Assembly (NCBI GenBank): GCA_019044685.2
Contig: JAGTXX020000012.1
Location: forward strand, 1,116,001-1,180,000
Source: Nannochloris sp. 'desiccata'
Taxonomy: Eukaryota; Chlorophyta; Trebouxiophyceae; Chlorellales; Chlorellaceae
DNA: 64,000 nt
Direction: 5' to 3'
In this document: piece by piece, positions 32,760 to 41,136 of the stretch
Layout of the letters: each line of letters opens with the position of its first letter
Position numbering within the stretch: the first letter of the stretch is position 1
Made by a program: the position numbers and the translations under genes
Notes under the pieces: generated by a model
What the model was told of the DNA's origin: nothing
Databases searched by the model: none
What the model saw: the letters and a program-made list of their open reading frames with translations, nothing else

Positions 32760-32927
32760 AAAGACGAGAGTCAATTACACAGAGCTGTTTGATATATATA
32801 TAGGGATTAAATGAATCAAATGAATCAATTGGTTCTCACAAAAGAATGTCCAGATTTTATTCAGCGCCAAAAAACAGAAGAAATATGAAAAGAATAGGAA
32901 AGAAAGAATGAAAACAAAGCTTATTCA

Positions 32928-33613
32928 TCAGCAGCCCTTCATCCTTTCCATGAACTCTTTATTGATATCATAGCACATCTCCTCTTCACACCCAATATCT
33001 ACTTCTATTCCTGCCTTCTTCAGTGTAGCTACTCCACCGCCATCTACGAGCGGGTTGGGGTCCCCCACACCCACAACTACTCTAGCCACCCCTGCAGCAA
33101 CTAAGGCTTTACTACAAGGTGGTGTCCTACCGTAATGATCACATGGCTCTAAAGTGACGTATGCTGTGGCGCCTGCTGCGGCCCGACCCGCAGCACGCAG
33201 GGCATATACCTCAGCGTGAGGCAACCCGGCTTTTGGGTGGTAGCCTTCACCAATAATAACTCCATCTTTTACTATAACACAGCCTACAGCAGGATTTGGA
33301 AATGTTTGACCCAATGCTGTGCGGGCAAGGTCTAGAGCGTGCCGCATGTGGGCTTTATCAACGTCAGTGATTGCTGCTGCAAAGGGCCATGGCGGGAATC
33401 AGATTAATTATTGAGAAAATTTAAAATTCCCGGATTAAGGCGTGCATCGGCCAATACCCCGATATTATTTTAATTTAATTAAACATATCCAAGCAATAAA
33501 TGAGTGATTATTTGCAGAATATTTGGCTCACCTCGAACAATGCATGATCGCTTCCTGGCCGGCCTCGACACTATTCTTGGAGTATTTCCAGCTGGAAGCG
33601 TAGCTAGATACAT
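32928..33613 (-). CDS. Plastid riboflavin biosynthesis deaminase, stand-alone RibD deaminase domain
   Basis: Two exons, 33613..33532 and 33376..32928, 176 residues. This is the pyrimidine deaminase step of riboflavin synthesis, acting on diamino-hydroxy-ribosylaminopyrimidinone phosphate. The zinc site is intact: HAEVYAL (His and Glu) and PCDHYGRTPPC (two Cys); FPNPAVGCV and VGVGDPNP are further RibD blocks. The first 28 residues (MYLATLPAGNTPRIVSRP...) are a plausible plastid transit peptide. The C-terminal reductase domain found in bacterial RibD and, degenerate, in plant PyrD is absent: the protein ends about 25 residues after the deaminase fold. The reductase must be encoded elsewhere. 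Confidence 0.9.
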
Positions 33614-34555
33614 CGGAAGTAGATCTACGAAAGAATAAGAGACAGTGCATGCTCCTAAAAAGCCTTTGATATCCTAATGGCCCTAAGTAAAACATCAATT
33701 GACCAGCTCCTTCCCAATGTGGGCGCGTTTGATGGACCCTTAAGAAAGGTGTCTGCGTAATTGCATGACGTTAGCAAGGGTCCATTCTTCCAGGAGCTTC
33801 AATAAACCGCAGCCGCCCTCATTCTTCTCCACACTTCTTTAAAATTTACATACCTCTGAACTTTGCATTTCGTTCGACTTTACCCAAAGCTCAACTTACA
33901 ACATTGTGACGCGTCACCGAGTCAATTAAATCATTGCGAACTCAATTGTGAACTGAGCCCTGCAGGCATTCTGTGATAAACAGGTTAGTATAGGACCCAT
34001 GAACATTGCAAAGGTATAATTAAGCTTGGGGGCTCCGCTTAATGCCCTCCGACAACAGGGTTGGGCTTGATTTGTGGTCACGTTTATTGGCCACTTGCCC
34101 GTGGTAGTAACTACTCTCAAAACGTTTGCGGCCGTTTGCATATGGCTACGGTATCATAATATTGCCACCGGTTTCTGGGCCCAAGTGCATTTGGTCTCTA
34201 TGCCATATGTCACTTGGCCTTCATTTTGCATTTTAGTAATCTACGTGGCTTTTTGCAAACGGTGTCGTGTGGCTCCGCTTTTTTGGTTTTGTATTCACAG
34301 TGGTCTTCTAAACGCATTTCGGAGCCGGGGAACCTCTCCTATGGCCTTTGATGACTTCAACTGACACCTCATTCCTTGTCCTTCTGTTCTCCTCCGCAGG
34401 TCCCCTCCAGAACGTTCTATTTACTGCCCCTTTCATTCAACCCTTAATAAATCTACCGGTCGGATACGCCTTAGCTTTTCAAGGGAATGCATGCTGTTAC
34501 AGTAGGCCTTTCCCCTAATTTTACTGATTTCTCCTCCGATTACAACTCCAGTGCC
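33614..34555. other. Divergent intergenic region RibD / KH protein
   Basis: About 940 bases, containing both promoters and the long leader of the KH gene. A 96-codon ORF at 34074..34364 is open but has no family resemblance and low-quality composition. No RNA gene, terminal inverted repeat or tandem array was recognised. Confidence 0.45.
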
Positions 34556-35917
34556 ATGTCTGGCCCCTTGCCACCCAACATGGGTATGGACCCTCTCCAG
34601 CTCCAACAGCTGATGCAACTTCTAGCCAGTGGAAAACCTCAACCCCAAATATTTGTTCCTCCTACCCCTGCAGCAGCTGCTGCTGCTCCCAAACAAACCG
34701 CCGTAGTTGAATGTCCCAAGTCCATGGTCGGCCGAGTGATCGGCAAAGGTGGAGAAACAATCAAAGCTTTACAACAATACACTGGAGCAATGATTCAAAT
34801 CGATCAATCTACAGATCCTACCCGTGTCACCATTGCTGGCAGCGCACAATCTCTCCAATTGGCTGTTTCAATGGTGTCGGACATCGTCCGAGGCACTTTT
34901 AAAGGCTTTGCCATGCTCAGGCAAATTGCTATTGCCACTGGCCATGGTCCTTTTGCTCAGCCACAACCTGTATATGTGCAAGGATATGGCTTTGTGCCTC
35001 CTTCCCAGGTATTTGCACCAGGGGAAGAAGGCTTGGGCGGTGCTGGCGCCGGTCTAATGCTTCGAAGCCCTCCGAGCGGGCCCCTGACGCCCCCTATCAC
35101 CCCTTTGCGCGCTAACGACGCCAATAACTTGGCTGGAACGTTGCCACCTGAGACGCTTGCAGCGTTACTTGGTGGTTCTATGAATCAAAATATGAACCCT
35201 CCTGCCCCCCCAGCGCAGCCTGCCGGCACCTCGGCTCAAGATGCTTTGATCGCTCAATTGCTCAATCAGTTGGTCTTCAACAGCCAGCAGCAGCAGCAGC
35301 AGCAACAACAGCAGCAGTCTGCTTCTATGAGAATGGACGCACCTCGTATGGGTCAATCTGGAGTTGATCAAGGTGCTCTTCAGGCCTTTTTAGCTCATTC
35401 TGGCTTCATGAATAGCGGTGCTGGTGTCCACTTCTCTCAGGTGCCTTCTTCTTGCTCTTCTCTGCCTCCCTCTACGTCCTTGATGTTCTCTGCTCAAGGC
35501 CCCCCTGCTGTTTTTACACACAGCGGCGGTCAGTATGGCACTGATATGACCAATGCGCGAGGCTCCTTTGCCTCATCTGGTGGTGGCTCTGTTCCTCATA
35601 GCAGCGGCACAGCGAGTCCTAGCCACAGTCTCAACGAAGCCCCGTCTTTAGGAGCCCCACAGATTGGCAGCAGTTCTCCACCTAGATCTTCCCCAATCCT
35701 TGGAGGTGGATTCACCAGCTTGAGTTCTGCTATGGATCCTCATTTGGCACGTCGTCCTGCTTCTGGGGAGAGTTCCCCTTTAGGGAGGTACGGCGCCATT
35801 GGCTCCAAAATGGCGGCAGCTGGCGGTGGAGGAGGTAGTGCTCCTGGCTCTGTAGACGAGAACGCTGGTGCTAGGAGTATGGGATCTCCTATCATGTCTC
35901 CTAATCTTTGGGAATAA
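34556..35917 (+). CDS. Single KH-domain RNA-binding protein
   Basis: Single exon, 453 residues from the ATG at 34556 (MSGPLPPNMG). An in-frame ATG at 34487 would add 23 residues, and either may be used. One type I KH domain lies at about residues 50-115: VECPKSMVGRVIGKGGETIK with the GKGG loop, then TGAMIQIDQ and VTIAGSAQSLQLA, most like FUBP/KHSRP-type KH domains. The rest is low-complexity: Gln-run encoded by CAG/CAA repeats at about 35284..35315, and Ser/Gly/Pro-rich sequence, with ASPSHS-type and SPxL motifs. It likely binds single-stranded RNA or DNA in post-transcriptional control. The poly-Q tract may vary in length between strains. Confidence 0.8.
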   Translation: MSGPLPPNMGMDPLQLQQLMQLLASGKPQPQIFVPPTPAAAAAAPKQTAVVECPKSMVGRVIGKGGETIKALQQYTGAMIQIDQSTDPTRVTIAGSAQSLQLAVSMVSDIVRGTFKGFAMLRQIAIATGHGPFAQPQPVYVQGYGFVPPSQVFAPGEEGLGGAGAGLMLRSPPSGPLTPPITPLRANDANNLAGTLPPETLAALLGGSMNQNMNPPAPPAQPAGTSAQDALIAQLLNQLVFNSQQQQQQQQQQQSASMRMDAPRMGQSGVDQGALQAFLAHSGFMNSGAGVHFSQVPSSCSSLPPSTSLMFSAQGPPAVFTHSGGQYGTDMTNARGSFASSGGGSVPHSSGTASPSHSLNEAPSLGAPQIGSSSPPRSSPILGGGFTSLSSAMDPHLARRPASGESSPLGRYGAIGSKMAAAGGGGGSAPGSVDENAGARSMGSPIMSPNLWE

Positions 35918-37588
35918 GAACACTGGAAGTTCCTTTTACAGAAAGACCTACAATGCACCCCCCGACTCCTCAACCCCACATTGTCGTCTCTCCATGATGC
36001 AGTACTACATGATTTTATTATATACCTGTTCGTGTAGGAGTTAATATTGGATCTACTGGACTCTTTTTTGGTATCTTTTAGAAAAACAGCCCGCTCCCCT
36101 TTTCCTTCTTGCTTCTGCATTTTTTTTTCCCCCATCCTTCCCAAACATGAACATTTGATGAGCACCCTGCAAATATATAGTTGGATAAAAAAAAATTGCA
36201 GAACCTCTCTTGTATAATTTGCTTCGTGTCATTTCTCCTTATCTTCTCTAATGTTTGATTCTCTTTTTCTGTTTTACATTCTCCTTTCTCCCTACGTTTA
36301 TTCATATTCTCAAAACCTACCCACAAAAAACCTTTTTTTTGGTCATCGTCCTTGTCGTCTTTTCGTCAGGCAGCTTGTTCACTCACCCTTGACCGCACCG
36401 CCATTTATTTCTGTCTCTCTCTGCTTCTTTCTTGTCTATATAGTGAATAAATTTGCATTTTTTTGTTCCTGCCTCTTAAAACATAACGAGGCTCGATTTT
36501 GTAGCTCGTCTTGCGAACAGTTTTGTAGATCCTACCTTATCGTCATCATTTAAGAACTTTTTGAAAAGTTTTTGATAGTGCAACGATTTGCTGCACTTCT
36601 TAACGGATATTTTGAGTGAATGAGTTCGATTTTGAATGGCCTCTAAGCCAATAACGCAATATATTTCGGTTTAAATATTATAAAAAGGAAGGAATGATGA
36701 TACAATGGCTTTTTTTCTTTGTACCACCCCCTGCCGTCGTCGCCTTTGGCCTACTTGGCCTTTTCTTCCTTCTCATTTGATACATGATTTCTCTTATAAT
36801 ACCCACACTTACTCCTGCTGTATATCTTCTCATTAGCGATAACGCTAATATGATCTGTGTTGCAATATTAAATAGACGTTTATGCACGTTTCTATAAGAT
36901 CAATGAAGATTAAAAATAAATGTAGCGTCTTTGTTTCTCCCTTTTTTTTCCCCCAGTTTTCACCTTCTTTATGCCACCACCACCGATTGTCGCACTTGCT
37001 TTTTTCGTTTTTCTATATATAATGAACAACCTGAATGAAACTTTCTCAGCACACTGTCCTTTGTTGTGTTCTTAATATCATTCCCCTTCCCTATTACTTT
37101 GAAATATCATGATGATAATAATTTAGAACGCCGTGGTTCACACTTGAATATAAAAGAAAAACAGTTTTTTTCAAGTATAAATTTCGTGTTGTGCCCTTTT
37201 TAACCTTGCGTATCTCCCTCACTATGCACTATTATTCTTTTTCTGCTTCATTGAGCACTCCAAACGTTTTCCTTTTAGTATATTGAAGGTGGTTGGTGGC
37301 AGGTCGGTGAACTTCCACCCTCTTGTAGTCAGTTTTAGCGCTTTTCTGTGTAAAATTAAAAATTTCAGCTGAAAGACTGTACAGTATTACATACAGGGAA
37401 AAACAAACGAATTCCTTCTCGTCAGAAAATTAAAATCAAGTTCTTCTTTCTGAAAGCTTTTGTTGTGGAAGATCAGAAAAACAGGCGATGAAGACAGTCC
37501 AAGCAAATTACACCCAGTGCATCATCGCAAACTCTTTCCTAATCCACCGATCCTTCATTGTGCTTCAAAAAATTCTTATACTGATCGC
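35918..37588. other. Long convergent intergenic region KH protein / CP12
   Basis: About 1.67 kb between convergent stops, T-rich on the plus strand with many pyrimidine tracts. It should contain a long KH-gene 3' UTR. No tRNA, snoRNA, tandem array or terminal repeats were seen. A 28-codon hydrophobic ORF at 36694..36780 is noted separately. Confidence 0.5.
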
Positions 37589-38144
37589 TTAATCCTCATA
37601 AACACGGCACTCGTCAGCGTCGGGGTTACCTTCGCAGAACTGCTCGAGGGGGTCAAGCTTCTTGGCTTGCTCCTTGGCGTGGGACGCAGCAGCGCTAAGC
37701 TCCTCAACGGTGTCCCATGCGGTAGCGCTGCAAAGAAAATAGCAAGTAAAACAAGGTTAGTTACAGTGTTTACTACAAGATCATGTTTCATTCTTTGCTC
37801 AAGGCTTATCCAACATCCAAGTAGAAACCACCCATTAAGCAACGCATCCGAGGGCTGTTATCTGTGACAGATTCATATATATGCAATTTAGGCGTATCAC
37901 ACCGGTGTGATACAGCATATACACCCCTGAACACCTTATTTCGCAAATGGGGAGAATTGCCAACTACTCACCATTCGCCCTTGTCGCCTCCGGCGCAAGC
38001 TTCCTGGGCCTCCTTGACAGCATTGTCGATCTGAGCCTGTTCGGGAGCACTGCGAACGAGCATAGCTCTGCGGGGCTGGACAGAGGAGGTTCTTGCGACC
38101 ATGCCTGGCCTGACAAAGTTAACCTTAAGAGCGGCGACCTGCAT
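37589..38144 (-). CDS. CP12: Calvin-cycle regulator CP12
   Basis: Two exons, 38144..37972 and 37727..37589, 103 residues. CP12 is a small disordered plastid protein that, when oxidised, locks GAPDH and phosphoribulokinase into an inactive complex in the dark. The join restores the first redox cysteine pair: EACAGGDKGEC, the second Cys codon being split TG|C by the intron. AWDTVEELSAAASH and the second pair with the GAPDH-binding tail, FCEGNPDADECRVYED, follow. The first 33 or so residues (MQVAALKVNFVRPGMVARTSS) are the transit peptide. All four Cys are present. A hAT-type element has landed 64 bases upstream of the start codon, between CP12 and the divergent PYG7 gene. Confidence 0.95.
37894..37913. 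repeat. 20-bp perfect palindrome in CP12 intron
   Basis: GTATCACACCGGTGTGATAC equals its own reverse complement. It lies inside the 244-base CP12 intron. It could be a regulator binding site, an RNA hairpin or chance. Confidence 0.6.
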
Positions 38145-38242
38145 TTTGTTGCTGACTAGATTTAATTTGAGCAAGTTTAACAAAAGGTTTGCGACTAAAT
38201 TTGGGTTGCTGGTATTCAGTGCTTCGTTTAAGGATTTTGGCC

Positions 38243-38347
38243 TGGCATTTTTTCCCGGCATTTTTTCGTCCCTGGCCTGTTTTTCGGCATTCTGCCCCGG
38301 CATTTTTTCCATATTTGGATTCTGCCCCGGCATTTTTTCCATTTTTT
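38243..38347. repeat. Left subterminal repeat cluster of the hAT element
   Basis: About five copies of CCGGCATTTTTTCC or close variants, some with CTGCCCCGGCATT, in one orientation. Probable transposase-binding subterminal repeats. Confidence 0.65.
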
Positions 38348-38422
38348 TTCTTGACAGCATCAGGCACTATTTCTGAGCAGCGCAGATGCGCCTTATTGAA
38401 ACATGGCTGGAATTTCTTTAGA

Positions 38423-38726
38423 TTACATCTTTAAAAAAGCAAAACAAGGAACTACAAATGCGCTCCACGACGCTTTTTCTTCGCCTTCCATACCTTTTTT
38501 CCTCTTCTGCAACAAGGAAGAAAATTCAGATTTGAATTTGGGTGGCTTATTTTAAGAAATTAAGCATACAGATGACATCACATACCTTCAAAGCAGGTTC
38601 TTTGAACGGAGAAGAAGTCAAATCAATGGGTTGTTGCAAGTGCTGGACAGCCATGACTCGATCAAAGATCTGGGCAACCAAAGTTCGGACTAAGTCCTGA
38701 TCATTGGTCTGCCGAGTGGTATCCAT
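38423..38726 (-). CDS. Two-exon gene-like segment carried inside the hAT element
   Basis: Exon 38726..38586 (47 codons, MDTTRQTNDQDLVRTLV... ending PFKEPALK) is followed by a donor AAG|GTATGT and an acceptor TTGTTGCAG. A second exon 38506..38423 begins with KRKK and stops at TAA, for 74 residues in all. The first exon looks like real helical protein sequence. In the second exon, another frame reads KKVWKAKKKRRGAHL before a stop, which resembles a natural basic C-terminus. The ancestral splice phase may therefore have been different and the fragment decayed. I do not recognise the protein. Its intron shows it was acquired as genomic DNA, probably captured from a host gene. Confidence 0.45.
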
Positions 38727-38798
38727 AGTGATAATGAGAGAATAACCTCTTACAAATGAACTTTTGTTAATTTAGTACTCTAAAACTGGCCTAAATCT

Positions 38799-38962
38799 CC
38801 GGCATTTTTTCAAAATTTTCGAAAAAAACGGCATTTTCCCCCGGCATTTCTGGCCCGCCGGAGCTCCGCTCCGGCACTTTTTGCACGGCATTTTTTCCTG
38901 TTCCTGCGCCTGAAAATGCCGGAAAATTGGCATTTTCCGGCATTTTCGGCATATATGCCGGC
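38799..38962. repeat. Right subterminal repeat cluster of the hAT element
   Basis: At least seven copies of the GGCATTTT motif and its complement AAAATGCC, in both orientations, giving several nested hairpins near the right inverted repeat. Confidence 0.65.
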
Positions 38963-39200
38963 TAAACGAAGCACTGCTGGTATTTTATACTATGGCGAGA
39001 AGGCAGGTCTCATCCAAAAATGGCCCCTCTTCCTGGGTCTCAGGCTTGAAACAAATCGTTTAAAACCCGTAAATCGAAGAGGCTTCGTATAATAGTAAAA
39101 GTATCCAGTAGATAGAGGAACTAGCAGACCGGCTTGAACCGTCGATCGCTCTCCCATCGACCCCATCTTGTCTAAATATCATTTCAGTGCTGCATCTCAA

Positions 39201-40091
39201 ATGAACACTGCAATGCGGGCAATAGCCTCAGTTCAGACGTATCTGGTGTCACAGACGAAGGCCACTGCACCATCTGCGGCAAGATCAGCTAGAATGGCAA
39301 CTAGGCCAGTTTTCAGACCCGCCACCACCACCACCGCTCTAGCTGTCTTTAGAAAAGCCTGGCCTGTCACCTGCTCTAATTCAGCTCAGCCCCAGCAGCA
39401 AACTATCGCTTCTAGTCCCGAATTAGTTGTTGCTTCATCTACCCCAGCATCAGCAGCCACCACTCTCGCTGTGGTTCTTTCCCTCGGCGCTGGAGCCATC
39501 CTCCCCTTCCCCGCAGCTGCTGCTCTTGCTCAACCTCTTGCAGACCTTTCAGAAGGCCTTGAAACCCCAGTCCAACTTATTTATCTCGCTGCATTACTCG
39601 GGTTCCTTGTAGTAGGCGCCTTCTTGGTCGTTCGTCAGGTTCTCATCCGTAGAGAACTTGAGGAAGCCGCAAAAGTTCTCGGCGAACGAGTCCGCACTGG
39701 GGAGGCAACTTCTGAAGACTCTTTTGAGCTTGGCGTCATCTTACTACGCAAAAAATTGTTTACTCAAGCAACTAAAAATTTGGAAAAGGCCAAAAAGGGG
39801 TGGCAAGGTGAAGAAGAAGAGCTTGCGCAGGTCCATAATGCCTTGGGCTATGCATATTTCAACATGGAGCGGGTAGATAGTGCCGTTGAGGAATATAAAG
39901 CAGCTGTAGCTCTTCAGCCTGGGTATGTAACTGCATGGAATAATTTGGGAGATGCGTACGAGAGGTTGAAAGAGTATGGACCTGCTCTTGATGCCTATAG
40001 AGAGGCGTTGAGCTATGCTCCAGATAATAAAGTGGCACAGAGCAGAGCAGATTTTTGTAAAACTCGATTGGAACGGACTGGAAAACTATAG
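39201..40091 (+). CDS. PYG7: PYG7/Ycf37-like photosystem I assembly protein
   Basis: 296 residues from the ATG at 39201; the upstream TTTCAG may be the acceptor of a leader intron. PYG7/Ycf37 is a thylakoid TPR protein required to assemble or stabilise photosystem I. Residues 1 to about 75 are a Ser/Ala/Thr/Arg-rich transit region, followed by an Ala-rich hydrophobic stretch (about 85-115). One membrane span is IYLAALLGFLVVGAFLVV. The family block VRQVLIRRELEEAAKVLGE follows, then three TPR units containing AQVHNALGYAYFN, LQPGYVTAWNNLGDAYERL and YGPALDAYREAL. It is head to head with CP12, another plastid gene. The order TM-linker-TPR matches plant PYG7. Confidence 0.88.
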   Translation: MNTAMRAIASVQTYLVSQTKATAPSAARSARMATRPVFRPATTTTALAVFRKAWPVTCSNSAQPQQQTIASSPELVVASSTPASAATTLAVVLSLGAGAILPFPAAAALAQPLADLSEGLETPVQLIYLAALLGFLVVGAFLVVRQVLIRRELEEAAKVLGERVRTGEATSEDSFELGVILLRKKLFTQATKNLEKAKKGWQGEEEELAQVHNALGYAYFNMERVDSAVEEYKAAVALQPGYVTAWNNLGDAYERLKEYGPALDAYREALSYAPDNKVAQSRADFCKTRLERTGKL

Positions 40092-40578
40092 AGAAACAGA
40101 TTTTCTTTAAAGTTTTCTAACAATTTGTTGTTTTATTTAATTTTAATAGTGGTATTTTACCGTTGATGTGCTTATTTTGTTTGTAAACGAAATTTAGAAA
40201 ACGTAGTTTCCTTTCTTCACAGGCCGCCTGAGCAGCGGGGGGCGGATTGATTCTTTTTCTAAATTAATTGATTATTCAATCAACTTACAAGGCAAGGAGC
40301 AACTCATGGTACACGCAATATACTGATACTTTATTTAATTATTCAAAGGCTTAGACGAAACAAAAGACATGCACATGAAGAAATACGACTTGGAAAAGAA
40401 ACAACTACTTTAATCATTCCATCTATCATATTCAGTTGGAGAACTTGAAAAAAAACCTATTGAAAAACTTGATGCATTTATACAATAACCTGCATTTGCT
40501 AGAAGTGAAATCTATACAGAGATACATAGAATCTTTTTAAATAGATCTCATCTACGTCCTGATTTGTACCTGATCTGA
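40092..40578. other. Convergent intergenic region PYG7 / LamG protein
   Basis: About 490 AT-rich bases between convergent stops. It contains two 3' UTRs; no gene, repeat or RNA was seen. Confidence 0.5.
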
Positions 40579-41105
40579 CTATTCAGAAGGAAGGACGATC
40601 CGAGTTGCGGATTTTCCCCCTAAAATTTTTCTTTTGCCCGGTTCGATCTCCACCTCATCAGTCATCGTAGATCCCGAAGCGCCACTAAATTCAGTCCCAG
40701 CAGGACTTTGAGGGGTGGTAGGGACACCGAGAGAGGCAGAAGGAGACGCTGGAGGAGGGCCAAACGCAGCAGGAGCAGCGCCGCCGCCGCCATATGGGGT
40801 TCCGCCGGCACCACCACTTCCCATAGGGCTGCCTACTGCACCACCACCACCACCACCACCACCACCACCACCACCACCACCACCACCACCACCACCACTA
40901 TTTCCAGCAGTGCGTACGTGGACATGATGCAATCCAGGAGCTGAGGGAGACGGTTGCACGGGTAAACTGGCTTCAGACATTAAAATACCGCTGGGGCTGT
41001 GTTTTAACGGCCCTGAAGATGAAAGTTGAATGTTTGAAGGAGGAATGGTGTTGGTAGGCACCGAAGGATATTTAATGCTACCAGCTGGTGCATTGGTCGT
41101 GCCGC

Positions 41106-41136
<31 letters not shown>

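Larger units (their letters stand above)
38209..38984. mobile_element. Non-autonomous hAT-type DNA transposon with target-site duplication
   Basis: An element of 760 bases at 38217..38976, bounded by perfect 14-bp inverted repeats CAGTGCTTCGTTTA (38217..38230) and its complement (38963..38976). It is flanked by an 8-bp direct duplication CTGGTATT at 38209..38216 and 38977..38984. The CAGTG terminus and 8-bp duplication are the hallmarks of hAT elements. Both ends carry many copies of a CCGGCATTTT subterminal motif. No transposase is present. The centre holds a two-exon gene-like segment on the minus strand. Insertion point is 64 bases upstream of CP12 and 217 bases upstream of the PYG7 start. 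Confidence 0.88.

Noticed and set aside
34074..34364. 96-codon plus-strand ORF between RibD and the KH gene
   Set aside because: Composition is rich in Cys, Trp and Phe with no family blocks; likely a chance frame in the leader region.
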